A DNA stretch of 64,000 bases from Sphingobacterium sp. xlx-96 (GTDB taxonomy: Bacteria > Bacteroidota > Bacteroidia > Sphingobacteriales > Sphingobacteriaceae), in contig NZ_WFKM01000004.1 of NCBI RefSeq assembly GCF_011007365.1, forward strand, positions 62,001 through 126,000. The letters run 5' to 3'. The notes beneath the pieces were generated by a model. The model worked only from the letters and a program-made list of their open reading frames with translations. It did not search any database and was not told the DNA's origin. The translations under genes and the position numbers were made by a program. Within the stretch, counting starts at the first letter, position 1; every line of letters starts with the position of its first letter. Of this stretch, positions 18,148 through 26,998 are shown piece after piece.

Positions 18148-19125
18148 CTAAAAATCTTCTATCGGAGCTTTATCATAATAGCTCATAATCTCTTCGTGAG
18201 AAGGTACTTTTACAGGACGCACCAGACGCATACCTACAAAAGGCGCTTCTGGAAACCACCAGTTCGACTTAGGCATCTGAGGATCCAACTGCTTCCATAG
18301 CGGATCAGAAGCCGATCTCGCAGAAGAACGTAAATCCTTTACTTCACTATTAAACGAACCGCCTCGTACCGCATGTGGATACAATTCAGTCGGCACCACT
18401 ACAGGATTGTCGGACACTTTGCCAGAACGCGTCTTATACGTATCCGCTAGATATTGATCGTAGGTCCATTCTGAAACATTACCTAACATATCAAACAGTC
18501 CAAATGCATTCGGCTTTTTCTCACCAACTTTATGCGTATGCTCACCACTATTCTGTCCATACCAAGCATAATCTCCGATTTTGGAAGACTCCTGACCAAA
18601 GAAATAATCTTCTTTTGATCCTGCCCGACATGCATATTCCCACTCCGCCTCTGTAGGTAATCTATAAAAAATACCGGTACGTTTATAAAGCCATTTACAA
18701 AACTGAATCGCATTGTAATGTGTCATTGCCAAAGCGGGATGACCTTCTTTGCCCATACCGAATGTCATATCTAAATAAGGTTTGGTAGGCCGAGTCACCG
18801 CATCGACATCCGTCGGAACAATCCCTTCAGTCTGCTTCGACTGTTCGTAATCCTTGTAAAGAAAAGGTTCGTAGATATCCCATGTAACCTCATAAGTACT
18901 CATCCAAAATGGAGCTATCTTAACCTGATGCACAGGTTGTTCTTCCGGATGAGCGGAATTATTACTTCCCATATCGAAAGTTCCGCCAGGTATGGCTTGC
19001 ATCGAAAACGAAAGCGAGGTGCCTTTTATTTCTTGAGTGTAGTTTTTGTGGTCCTTATTTTGAGCTACAACGATGGTACCGCTGAAAATAAGAAATGCAG
19101 AAAAAAGTATCTTCATATGTATCAC
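18148..19125 (-). CDS. SUMF1/FGE-fold secreted protein lacking the catalytic cysteines
   Basis: This 325-aa secreted protein has a signal peptide (MKILFSAFLIFSGTIVVAQ from ATG 19116; the frame opens at 19125). The formylglycine-generating-enzyme fold is clear: MQAIPGGTFDMGSN, YEVTWDIYEPF, RLPTEAEWEYACRAG, GLFDMLGNVSEWTYD and FVGMRLVRP. In true FGEs two Cys follow RGGSF; here the text is RGGSFNSEVKDLRSSARS with none. Sulfatase activation is therefore unlikely, and no sulfatase is encoded nearby. It is the first gene of the sugar-oxidation operon and may bind substrate or have been repurposed. Confidence 0.88.
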   Translation of the reverse strand: MIHMKILFSAFLIFSGTIVVAQNKDHKNYTQEIKGTSLSFSMQAIPGGTFDMGSNNSAHPEEQPVHQVKIAPFWMSTYEVTWDIYEPFLYKDYEQSKQTEGIVPTDVDAVTRPTKPYLDMTFGMGKEGHPALAMTHYNAIQFCKWLYKRTGIFYRLPTEAEWEYACRAGSKEDYFFGQESSKIGDYAWYGQNSGEHTHKVGEKKPNAFGLFDMLGNVSEWTYDQYLADTYKTRSGKVSDNPVVVPTELYPHAVRGGSFNSEVKDLRSSARSASDPLWKQLDPQMPKSNWWFPEAPFVGMRLVRPVKVPSHEEIMSYYDKAPIEDF

Positions 19126-19213
19126 AAGGGGTTTATAAGCTAATTGTCTTTAATCTTTTAATAAAGGTAAAAGTAAAATCAAATTATAAACCCAATTCTC
19201 TATAACATTTATG

Positions 19214-20128
19214 TTACAGAAGTGTAATAATTACACTATGCCATAAAAATGAAAGAATTAGCCCTAGTAAAATACTCACACCAATAATTGTATTCGCTAG
19301 TTTGGAATTAAGACCAAAATTCTGAATAACAATACCTGAGGCGACCAAACTTGGCATAGCCATTTCGAAAACCGAAACCTGAAAAAACACGCCTTTCCAC
19401 CCCATCACAAAAGCAATCAAAAGTGCTACCGCCGGAGCAAATAGTAATTTATAAAATAACGAGAGACTTATTGCTTTCATTTCTTTATGTACACGCTGAA
19501 AATGTAGCTGCAAGCCTATTGAAAACAAGGCTAAAGGACTTACGGTGGCTGCTAGACTAGAAAAAAAAACTTCAAAATACATCTGCTGTAATACCTCTTG
19601 GAACACTAATGCAATCACCGCAGCTAGAAATGGAGGAAATGTTATTATCCGTCTCAAAATAAGCTGCCATTTCTGATTCGAATTAAGCCTCAGGGTTCTC
19701 GTGTTTGTCGCCAAAAGCACAGCAAAAGAAGAAAGCACGAAAAAAGTAGCTTGGTCACTAACCACACCGACCTTCAATTGCTCGCTACCAAAAAAACTGA
19801 TGATAAGCGGAAAACCCACAAAAGAGGTGTTACTCAATCCCGATACAATAATAAGAGTGGTGAGTGTTCTGGATGAAAAACCGATTCTGTACTGGAGGAT
19901 CTGGAAAAACAAATACGAGAGTCCAAAAATAAAAAACGGCAATAAAGCCGTAAAAAGATAGCCTAAATTCCAATCAATCTTCGGAATATACAAAAGTGCA
20001 ATAGCGGGCAATCCAACATAGATAATCCAGTTATTAACAATCTTGTAACTATCTCTCGAGGCTAATTTAAAGCGACGAAACAGAAAACCTACAAAAAGAC
20101 AAATAACTATAATGAAAAAGTTAACCAT
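19214..20128 (-). CDS. AEC family transporter
   Basis: This 304-aa inner-membrane protein has about ten helices. The start MVNFFIIVICLFVGFLFRRF, the internal NNWIIYVGLPAIALLYIPKI and GLSNTSFVGFPLIISFFG, and the matching second-half MAMPSLVASGIVIQNFGLNS are hallmarks of the auxin-efflux-carrier/malonate transporter family. The substrate, probably an organic acid or amino acid, cannot be deduced. It is divergent from the lipid A deacylase-like gene, with a shared palindromic promoter region between them. Confidence 0.88.
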   Translation of the reverse strand: MVNFFIIVICLFVGFLFRRFKLASRDSYKIVNNWIIYVGLPAIALLYIPKIDWNLGYLFTALLPFFIFGLSYLFFQILQYRIGFSSRTLTTLIIVSGLSNTSFVGFPLIISFFGSEQLKVGVVSDQATFFVLSSFAVLLATNTRTLRLNSNQKWQLILRRIITFPPFLAAVIALVFQEVLQQMYFEVFFSSLAATVSPLALFSIGLQLHFQRVHKEMKAISLSLFYKLLFAPAVALLIAFVMGWKGVFFQVSVFEMAMPSLVASGIVIQNFGLNSKLANTIIGVSILLGLILSFLWHSVIITLL

Positions 20129-20154
20129 TCAGTTCGGGATTAGTTATAATTTGA

Positions 20155-20162
20155 TAAATTTG
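20155..20162 (+). promoter_or_regulatory. -7 box TAAATTTG (toward 20200)
   Basis: TAAATTTG matches TAnnTTTG, 37 bp before the TTG start of the lipid A deacylase-like gene. It forms one arm of the palindrome ATAAATTTG-CC-CAAATTTAT at 20154-20173. Confidence 0.5.
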
Positions 20163-20164
20163 CC

Positions 20165-20172
20165 CAAATTTA
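20165..20172 (-). promoter_or_regulatory. -7 box TAAATTTG (toward 20128)
   Basis: This is the opposite arm of the same palindrome. It reads TAAATTTG on the minus strand, 36 bp before the AEC transporter start. Confidence 0.5.
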
Positions 20173-20199
20173 TAACTTGATATTTAATTATCCATCATC

Positions 20200-21333
20200 T
20201 TGAAAACTAAATTCCTCGTCATCCTCTTAGCGCTATTTCTACAAGCAAACTTTTTATGGGCTCTAACAGATACATTGACAACTACCCCCATCAAGAATTC
20301 ATTGATAATAGAAGCCGAAATTGAAAACGGAGGAATCTTGGCGACGGGAGACTTAAAAAACACAACTTTTAAAGACGCTTATTACAATGGCTTCAATCTT
20401 AAAGTCGGATGGAAAATGATTGCCAAAAGTGACCAGTATTTCAAACTGTATAACAATCCAATATATGGAATAGGTTTTTACAGCAGTACATTCAATAATG
20501 ATATCGTAGGAAGCCCATATGCGGTATATGGTTTTGTCCAAACACCCTTTGGTAATATTAATAATGAAAAATGGTCTTTTGATTACCGCATTGGTTTAGG
20601 ACTGTCAGGCAATTTCAAACCTTACCACCCAGAAAAAAACCCTTTAAATCTAGCTATTGCAACCAAAAACAATGTTTATATAGACTTTGGAATTCGTAGT
20701 CAATACAAATTGTCCCAAAAATTTAAAGCCGGGGTAGGTTTATCCTTCCACCACTTTTCCAACGGAGCGTTAAAGCTACCCAACAAAGGGGTGAATCTGT
20801 TTCCATTAACGGCCTCCATCACATACCAACCCGACGGAAAATCCTATAAAAAAGACACCAGTAGCTTGGAGCCTTACCCAAAGAAAATACTCTACCACAT
20901 AAATATCGGAGCGGGCCTAAAACAAGTTGCCCGGAATATGGATCAAAAGTTTTTTAAATCCACACTCAGCATGTATGCGAGTAAACACGTAAGTTACAAA
21001 TGGAGAATTGGAGGTGGTGTAGATATTTTCTATTCGGGTTCCGGAAACAACGAGGAGATCGCTGAGGACAAGACCGGGAAACTTAGTGCAAAACTATCAG
21101 GAGGGCCCGCCTTCTATTTAGTGCACGTTTTAAATAACGACTTGGTACTTAATGGAAATGTAGGCTACTACATTCATAATCAATCTTTCAACGGTGAAAT
21201 AAATCGAATATTCCTAAGAGCAGGATTCCGTTACTACGTTTACAAGAATATTAATGCGGGAATATCCATCAAAGCCCACAAAGGCAAAGCTGATTTTATA
21301 GAGTGGACACTAGGTTATACATTTAATAGATAA
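20200..21333 (+). CDS. PagL-like lipid A deacylase / acyloxyacyl hydrolase family protein
   Basis: This 377-aa outer-membrane beta-barrel protein starts at TTG 20200, with a signal peptide ending near FLWALT. The family motif is visible at 183-197: FHHFSNGALKLPNKG, containing the His-x-Ser pair (H185, S187) that forms the active site in PagL. Many alternating hydrophobic strands follow. The length exceeds classical PagL (about 185 aa), as is common in Bacteroidota acyloxyacyl hydrolase family proteins. Lipid A 3-O-deacylation is the likely role, by family. Confidence 0.8.
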   Translation: MKTKFLVILLALFLQANFLWALTDTLTTTPIKNSLIIEAEIENGGILATGDLKNTTFKDAYYNGFNLKVGWKMIAKSDQYFKLYNNPIYGIGFYSSTFNNDIVGSPYAVYGFVQTPFGNINNEKWSFDYRIGLGLSGNFKPYHPEKNPLNLAIATKNNVYIDFGIRSQYKLSQKFKAGVGLSFHHFSNGALKLPNKGVNLFPLTASITYQPDGKSYKKDTSSLEPYPKKILYHINIGAGLKQVARNMDQKFFKSTLSMYASKHVSYKWRIGGGVDIFYSGSGNNEEIAEDKTGKLSAKLSGGPAFYLVHVLNNDLVLNGNVGYYIHNQSFNGEINRIFLRAGFRYYVYKNINAGISIKAHKGKADFIEWTLGYTFNR

Positions 21334-21356
21334 TGTATAACCTAGCCCATACTCAA

Positions 21357-21971
21357 TTATAGCTTATCAAGGCCTTTTTCAACAGCCTTACTTATACTTT
21401 TACCAAAATCTTTATCAACAGTGATATAACCCGGATAAAAGACATTTGTATTGCCGATCCTGATAGAAGGCTTTATTTTAAGTGCAAAGAAGCCATTACT
21501 TTTTCTAGTAAAAATATCATTCAGTACCTTGTCAAAGCCCTGTTCCTTCGCTACACCAAAGATATTGGCCGAAAAACTCAAAGGAACTACCATACTCTGA
21601 CCATTAGACAGGTTTATATTTTCATTTACAGAACCTTCAAACAAAGGCTTTCCGCCCATCTCAATAATATACTTAAATTCATTGATCTTAGTTACCGTAG
21701 TGGTCGGGTTACTAATTTTCAGATTCACCCTAGCCTCCAAGGGAAGATCTTGACGTAACAGTGCCATCGCAATCCCTGGAAGACTTGCCAAAGAAGCTCC
21801 TCCACCTGCCTGATAAGAATTAATATCCCGTCCAGCCAACCGTATCTGGTCAACCGACTCTACACTATAATTAAATTTACTCAACGCCTCCACTTGAGCC
21901 TTTTGGTTTATGGCGCAGCTCGACAAGATTAATACGGATAGCGACAAAAACACTATTTTAAATTTATTCAT
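21357..21971 (-). CDS. LEA14-like lipoprotein
   Basis: This 204-aa protein has a lipobox (LSVLILSSC). The mature part (LEARVNLKISNPTTTVTKINEFKYIIEMGGKPLFEGSVNENINL) resembles the LEA_2/water-stress fold, with its typical sentence of a noun-like strand, NP turn and later 'source of the difference' strands. The function of these bacterial lipoproteins is unknown. It overlaps the upstream outer-membrane protein gene by 4 bp, so the two are translated together. Confidence 0.7.
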   Translation of the reverse strand: MNKFKIVFLSLSVLILSSCAINQKAQVEALSKFNYSVESVDQIRLAGRDINSYQAGGGASLASLPGIAMALLRQDLPLEARVNLKISNPTTTVTKINEFKYIIEMGGKPLFEGSVNENINLSNGQSMVVPLSFSANIFGVAKEQGFDKVLNDIFTRKSNGFFALKIKPSIRIGNTNVFYPGYITVDKDFGKSISKAVEKGLDKL

Positions 21972-22735
21972 TTTTTACTTTTTAATTTCCCAAAGTTATA
22001 CACTATTCCCAATGTAAAAATAGAATTTCCTGCTTTTAGATAAGAATTATTTACAAACCCAACATTAAAGCCCGTGGTGTACTGAAGTTGTAACCCATCT
22101 ACCAACTCCATACGTGTAAAAAACACAGGTTCAATAAAAATATTATCTTCTTTCATGCTTTCAACTCCATTGATCCAAAAATCTGTCATACCTATCCGAC
22201 TGGCCCGGATAGCTGTCCCATAATTCAACTCTCTCTTAGCACCAAATAAATTCATCTTTCTCTTTGTCGTAGATGAATAATTTACCTGAAGAAATACTTT
22301 GTCAAAATCCATCTTTCGTGACTCCACAACATCATATCCGTGAATAGATGCGCGCTTATCCGTTTCTCTAGAATTCCCTAAACCATATCCACCATAAATT
22401 TCTAAAACCTGCCTTTTAGATTTTCCGATTTGCGTAAAATATCCCACTGCACCTTCAGCCAACCATTGCCTAAAGTGGGTATTTGAATTTGAACCATTAT
22501 TAACTGTCGACGCATTTCCGATTGCGGCAACATGATCACTGAGAGCTACTCCCGCCGTTCCAGAAATATTCCCCTTCAGATTGGCATGGGCGGACAAATA
22601 TCCCTCACCCTGTCCTCTAAACATAGGAGTTGCAGGTACGTTGGGCATATAAATGGAACTACACCCAACGAAGATTAAAGTAACAAGCAGAATCAGAACA
22701 GGTACTACACGATGAATCTTGAACATAACCTGCAC
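21968..22735 (-). CDS. Outer-membrane lipoprotein of unknown function
   Basis: This 255-aa protein has a type II signal (LVTLIFVGCSS). The start may be ATG 22735 or 22726. The mature part consists of alternating strands with aromatic ends (AVGYFTQIGKSKRQVLEIYGGYGLG, LQLQYTTGFNVGFVNNSYLKAGNSIFTLGIVYNFG), the texture of a small beta-barrel or outer-membrane beta-sandwich. It lies directly upstream of, and overlaps by 4 bp, the LEA14-like gene. No family name can be given. Confidence 0.7.
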   Translation of the reverse strand: MQVMFKIHRVVPVLILLVTLIFVGCSSIYMPNVPATPMFRGQGEGYLSAHANLKGNISGTAGVALSDHVAAIGNASTVNNGSNSNTHFRQWLAEGAVGYFTQIGKSKRQVLEIYGGYGLGNSRETDKRASIHGYDVVESRKMDFDKVFLQVNYSSTTKRKMNLFGAKRELNYGTAIRASRIGMTDFWINGVESMKEDNIFIEPVFFTRMELVDGLQLQYTTGFNVGFVNNSYLKAGNSIFTLGIVYNFGKLKSKK

Positions 22736-22785
22736 TACCTAAACAATCATGCCAATTTTTACAAAACACTGCTCTTATAAAGCAT

Positions 22786-22821
22786 AAAAAAGTCCTTGAA
22801 ACATTTTTCAAGGACTTTTTT
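22786..22821 (-). terminator. Intrinsic terminator after OmpA-family gene
   Basis: This is a perfect 15-bp inverted repeat AAAAAAGTCCTTGAA / TTCAAGGACTTTTTT with a 6-base loop, 17 bp beyond the OmpA-family stop on the minus strand. Confidence 0.9.
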
Positions 22822-22838
22822 ATCTCTATATTACGAGC

Positions 22839-23717
22839 TTAATTAGAAGGAACTTCCTCCGTTTCTGGCGCTTTATCAATCAGTTCCATAAACTGATCTA
22901 ATTTTGGGGTGATAATTATTTGCGTACGTCTATTTCTAGCTTTACCATTCGCTGTCGTATTATCTGCAATTGGATTATACTCTCCACGACCTCCTGCAGT
23001 CAAACGCTTCGGATCTACTCCATAGGAATTTTGCAAAGCCTGTACAACAGAAGAAGCTCGTAATGTACTCAAATCCCAATTATTACGGATATTTGGTTTA
23101 GAAATAGGATCTGTATCCGTATTACCTTCAATCAATACATCGTAATCTTTGTAATCTTGAATAATCTTTGCAATCTTACTCAATGTTTCTCCTGCTTTAT
23201 CCGACACCTCATAGCTACCTGATTTGTAAAGCATATTGTCTGACAAGGAAATATAAACTACACCTTTCAATACCTGTACGTCAACATCCTTAAGTTCTTC
23301 TCGACTTAAAGACCGTGTCAGATTGTTTGTCAGAACCATATTAAGCGAATCACTTTTGTTTTTCGTATTAACTAGATGCTGTATGTACTTATTGGATGCG
23401 TTAATCTCATCCACCAGCTTAGAAATGTTAACATTTCCTTGAGAGTTTTGAGCAATACTGTTATCCAATGTAGCTTGCAACTTAGCATATGCTTCTTTGA
23501 GAGAAGCATTATTCTTACGTTCATACTCCAACTGATCTTCCAAACTCTTGATCTTAGCACGACTTTCAGTAAGATCCATTTGTCCTTTTTGATACAGTTC
23601 TGCGAGATCTTTATGCTGGGTTTCTAAGGCCAAATATTTTTTATTACTTACACAGCTACTCATTACAATCCCACCCAATAATATCGTAATTGGCAAAATG
23701 CGTTTCTTATACATCAT
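22839..23717 (-). CDS. OmpA-family peptidoglycan-associated lipoprotein
   Basis: This 292-aa protein has a lipobox ending at Cys22 (IVMSSC). A long coiled coil follows at about 28-100 (LETQHKDLAELYQKGQMDL and onward). The C-terminal OmpA domain, about 150-270, contains VLIEGNTDTDPIS, NWDLSTLRASSVVQAL, RLTAGGRGEYNPIADN and RNRRTQIIITPK. This domain binds peptidoglycan non-covalently. The gene is monocistronic, ending in a strong terminator. Confidence 0.93.
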   Translation of the reverse strand: MMYKKRILPITILLGGIVMSSCVSNKKYLALETQHKDLAELYQKGQMDLTESRAKIKSLEDQLEYERKNNASLKEAYAKLQATLDNSIAQNSQGNVNISKLVDEINASNKYIQHLVNTKNKSDSLNMVLTNNLTRSLSREELKDVDVQVLKGVVYISLSDNMLYKSGSYEVSDKAGETLSKIAKIIQDYKDYDVLIEGNTDTDPISKPNIRNNWDLSTLRASSVVQALQNSYGVDPKRLTAGGRGEYNPIADNTTANGKARNRRTQIIITPKLDQFMELIDKAPETEEVPSN

Positions 23718-23796
23718 ATTTCTATAAATTTATTAAATACAAGATAGCAAATAAAGTGCCTTAGCTTTGTTACAAATAGTAAAAAAATAGATTATC

Positions 23797-24831
23797 CTAT
23801 TTTCCCCCTTGAAGGATATGTTTACAAATATCGCCCACCAAGGCCGGGCCTTCATAGATAAAACCAGTATAAATTTGAATCAAAGAAGCTCCAGCATTAA
23901 GTTTTTCGAGCGCATCTGCGCCAGAGTGTATCCCCCCTACACCTATAATAGGAAAGGCTTGATTCGACTTCTGTGACAAGTAACGAATAACTTCAGTAGA
24001 CCGATTAGTCAAAGGCTTTCCACTCACACCACCAGCTTCATTCAGTAATTTAGGATCACTCTTCAGGCCGGCACGAGAAATCGTAGTATTAGTCGCAATA
24101 ACCCCCGCAATTTTCGTTTCATTAACAATCTCTACGATATCATCCAATTGGCTATCCGTCAAATCTGGCGCTATCTTTAATAGAATCGGTTTAGGTTTAG
24201 GTTTTCCCAAGTTAAGCTGTTGTAGCGTATCCAAAATTCGCATTAATGGCTCCTTTTCCTGTAGATCACGTAGCCCAGGCGTATTCGGAGAACTAACATT
24301 TACAACAAAATAGTCCACATAATCATACAATGCATGGAAACAATAAATATAATCGTTCACGGCCTCTTCATTCGGCGTGACTTTATTTTTCCCAATATTA
24401 CCACCGATTATGACTCCCTCCCTATCTTTTAAATGTTTCAATCGACCAGCAGCCACATCAGCTCCCTGATTATTGAATCCCATCCTATTTATTAGCGCCT
24501 CATCGTTAACTAATCTAAACATCCGGGGTTTATCATTGCCTGGCTGAGGTTTCGGAGTTACCGTCCCGATCTCAATAAAGCCAAAACCAAACCTGGCCAT
24601 ATCCTCAATATATTCAGCATTCTTATCGAAGCCAGCAGCCAATCCTACAGGGTTTTTAAATTTAAGTCCAAAAACCTCACGCTCTAAACGAGGATCAGAC
24701 ACACTATAAATAGATTTAAGCAAAGCTTTGGCTCCCCAAATCTTTGAAAAAGTCTTAAGTCCTCCAGTCACTGTGTAGTGCGCCTTTTCAGGATTCATCG
24801 AAAAGAAAATTGGCTTTACAAATTTATACAT
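23797..24831 (-). CDS. pyrD: Quinone-dependent dihydroorotate dehydrogenase
   Basis: This enzyme oxidises dihydroorotate to orotate in pyrimidine synthesis and passes electrons to membrane quinones (class 2). It is 344 aa. The short N-terminal membrane-associating helix, [35 protein letters not shown], the catalytic-Ser loop [14 protein letters not shown], and the FMN phosphate sites GVIATNTT and [27 protein letters not shown] sections are all present. The class 2 Ser base replaces the Cys of class 1 enzymes. It is not linked to pyrE, which lies 32 kb away. A TACCTTTG box sits 71 bp upstream. Confidence 0.96.
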   Translation of the reverse strand: MYKFVKPIFFSMNPEKAHYTVTGGLKTFSKIWGAKALLKSIYSVSDPRLEREVFGLKFKNPVGLAAGFDKNAEYIEDMARFGFGFIEIGTVTPKPQPGNDKPRMFRLVNDEALINRMGFNNQGADVAAGRLKHLKDREGVIIGGNIGKNKVTPNEEAVNDYIYCFHALYDYVDYFVVNVSSPNTPGLRDLQEKEPLMRILDTLQQLNLGKPKPKPILLKIAPDLTDSQLDDIVEIVNETKIAGVIATNTTISRAGLKSDPKLLNEAGGVSGKPLTNRSTEVIRYLSQKSNQAFPIIGVGGIHSGADALEKLNAGASLIQIYTGFIYEGPALVGDICKHILQGGK

Positions 24832-24901
24832 GATATTTTATAAAAGTCGTTGAAGATAATTCACCAAATAGAGAACTAAAACCGCATTTGGCATATCTCT
24901 A

Positions 24902-24909
24902 CAAAGGTA
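24902..24909 (-). promoter_or_regulatory. -7 promoter box TACCTTTG for pyrD
   Basis: TACCTTTG on the minus strand matches TAnnTTTG and lies 71 bp upstream of the pyrD start. No clear -33 TTTG was found at the right distance. Confidence 0.4.
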
Positions 24910-25035
24910 GAAAAGAAGCAGAAATAATCACTACTTTTGCTATCGAAATATCCAAAGCTCGCGTTATACAATACGAAAGAACTAAAATTTAGATATTCCG
25001 TGTGACTTTTAAAAGTCAAATAGTACACATACGAA

Positions 25036-26952
25036 ATGATATCAATAAACAATTTAACATTTGAAATAGGCTCTCGAGCGTTATACGACGAGGCCAACTG
25101 GCATATTAAACCAGGAGACAAAGTGGGCTTAATCGGGGCAAACGGCGCCGGAAAGTCTACTTTATTGCGATTGATTGTCGGGCAATATACCCCAACATCA
25201 GGAAGCATTTCTATGGCTAAAGATCTAAAGATAGGCTACTTAAATCAAGATTTACTATCATATCATTCGGACAAAAGCATCTTACATGTAGCGATGGAGG
25301 CATTCGAGCGTCAAAATCAGTTGCATACAGAAATTGAAAAGCTACTTCATAAGCTAGAAACTGATTATTCAGATGACATCTTAAACAAGCTGAGTGATAA
25401 ACAAATGGAATTTGAAGCATTAGACGGCTACAGCATTGAGTTTCGTGCACACGAAATCCTTGCCGGTCTTGGCTTCTCCGAAGAAGAACAAAAACGCCCA
25501 TTAGCGACCTTTTCAGGAGGCTGGCGTATGCGCGTCATGCTCGCTCGTATTTTATTACAAACTCCTGATATTCTGTTGTTAGACGAACCTACAAACCATA
25601 TGGACTTACCCTCTATTAAATGGCTCGAAGGGTACCTACAGGCTTTTGAAGGGGCGATTGTTATTGTTTCGCATGACAGGTATTTTCTAGATCGTATTAT
25701 CAAAAAAACCGTAGAATCAAGAAAAGGTAAGTTGACCCTCTATGCTGGCAACTACTCCTTTTACCTGGAGGAGAAAGCGCTACGCAGCGAAATACAGGCC
25801 GGCCAGTTTAAAAATCAGCAAGCAAAGATTAAACAGGAAGAACGCCTAATTGAACGCTTTAGAGCCAAAGCTTCTAAAGCGAAGATGGCACAGTCTCGGA
25901 TTAAAGCTTTGGACCGCATGGAACGCGTAGAAGATGTTGATGATGATAATCCTACGGTCAATTTCAAATTTAAATTTTCAAAACCCTCTGGTCGCCACGT
26001 GGTCACCTTGCAGAATGTATCAAAATCTTACCCCAATTTAGAAATACTCCGCAACACAGATGGTATTATTGAAAAGGGCGATAAGATTGCGCTCATCGGT
26101 GCCAATGGAAAAGGAAAATCAACCTTGCTTCGCATCGTCGCCGGTGCAGATAACGATTTTGAGGGAAAATCCGAACACGGACATAATGTCTCACAAACAT
26201 TTTTCGCCCAACATCAGCTCGAAGCATTACATCTAGAAAACAGCATTATTGCCGAAATGCAAGCTTTCGCACCTAAACATACAGAAACAGAATTACGCTC
26301 CATACTTGGTTGTTTTCTCTTTACAGGTGATGATGCCTTCAAAAAGATAAAAGTACTATCCGGTGGAGAAAAATCACGTGTAGCATTAGCAAAGGCTTTA
26401 ACTGCTGATGCCAACTTCTTGGCCTTGGATGAGCCAACGAATCATTTGGACATGCAATCGGTCAATATTCTAATTCAAGCGCTTCAGCAATTCGAAGGCA
26501 CTTTAATTGTCGTATCACACGATCGATATTTTTTAGACCATGTCGCCAATAAGATATGGTATATTGAAGATAAGCAAATAAAAGAATACCCTGGCACTTA
26601 CCAAGAATATGAAGATTGGAATGCGAAACGAGTAATCAAACCCGCAGAGAAATCAGTCGTAAAAAAGATTGAAGAAGAACCAAAGAAAACAAAAACTTCG
26701 ATTCCTTCTGACGACAAATTCAAATTAATAAGCAAAAAAAACAAAGAGCTTGCTGTCTTAGAACAAAAAGTAGCAGACAAAGAAGTTCAAGTTAAATCGC
26801 TCGAACTAGAATTGGCTAATGAAGAAGTATACGCTGATGAAATAAAATTGCGAGAATCCACGCGTAATTACAATTCAGCAAAAGCAGAGTTAGAACAACT
26901 GCAGACAGAATGGGAAAAGGTAGCTGAAGAAATAATCGAACTAGAAAACTAA
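25036..26952 (+). CDS. ABC-F family ATPase with C-terminal coiled coil (Uup/ABCF3-like)
   Basis: This 638-aa cytoplasmic protein has two ABC domains. The first has Walker A GANGAGKST, signature FSGGWRMRVMLA and Walker B ILLLDEPTNHMD; the second has Walker A GANGKGKST, LSGGEKSRVALAKAL and FLALDEPTNHLD. Residues from about 550 onward form a Lys/Glu-rich coiled coil, typical of Uup-like ABC-F proteins that act on ribosomes or branched DNA. It is distinct from the shorter ABC-F at 6585. The gene is convergent with the efflux operon, with a shared hairpin between them. Confidence 0.93.
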   Translation: MISINNLTFEIGSRALYDEANWHIKPGDKVGLIGANGAGKSTLLRLIVGQYTPTSGSISMAKDLKIGYLNQDLLSYHSDKSILHVAMEAFERQNQLHTEIEKLLHKLETDYSDDILNKLSDKQMEFEALDGYSIEFRAHEILAGLGFSEEEQKRPLATFSGGWRMRVMLARILLQTPDILLLDEPTNHMDLPSIKWLEGYLQAFEGAIVIVSHDRYFLDRIIKKTVESRKGKLTLYAGNYSFYLEEKALRSEIQAGQFKNQQAKIKQEERLIERFRAKASKAKMAQSRIKALDRMERVEDVDDDNPTVNFKFKFSKPSGRHVVTLQNVSKSYPNLEILRNTDGIIEKGDKIALIGANGKGKSTLLRIVAGADNDFEGKSEHGHNVSQTFFAQHQLEALHLENSIIAEMQAFAPKHTETELRSILGCFLFTGDDAFKKIKVLSGGEKSRVALAKALTADANFLALDEPTNHLDMQSVNILIQALQQFEGTLIVVSHDRYFLDHVANKIWYIEDKQIKEYPGTYQEYEDWNAKRVIKPAEKSVVKKIEEEPKKTKTSIPSDDKFKLISKKNKELAVLEQKVADKEVQVKSLELELANEEVYADEIKLRESTRNYNSAKAELEQLQTEWEKVAEEIIELEN

Positions 26953-26957
26953 GATTA

Positions 26958-26997
26958 TCCTTCATGTTTATCCTTCCTACTGGATAAACATGAAGGA
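26958..26997. terminator. Bidirectional hairpin between convergent genes
   Basis: This is a perfect 16-bp inverted repeat (CCTTCATGTTTATCC at 26959-26973 with its complement at 26982-26996, plus one flanking pair). It fills the gap between the ABC-F stop (26952) and the TolC-family stop (26999). It lacks a T-run. Confidence 0.7.
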
Positions 26998-26998
26998 A

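Noticed and set aside
18148..19125. True sulfatase-modifying enzyme
   Set aside because: Both catalytic Cys are missing and no sulfatase gene is near.
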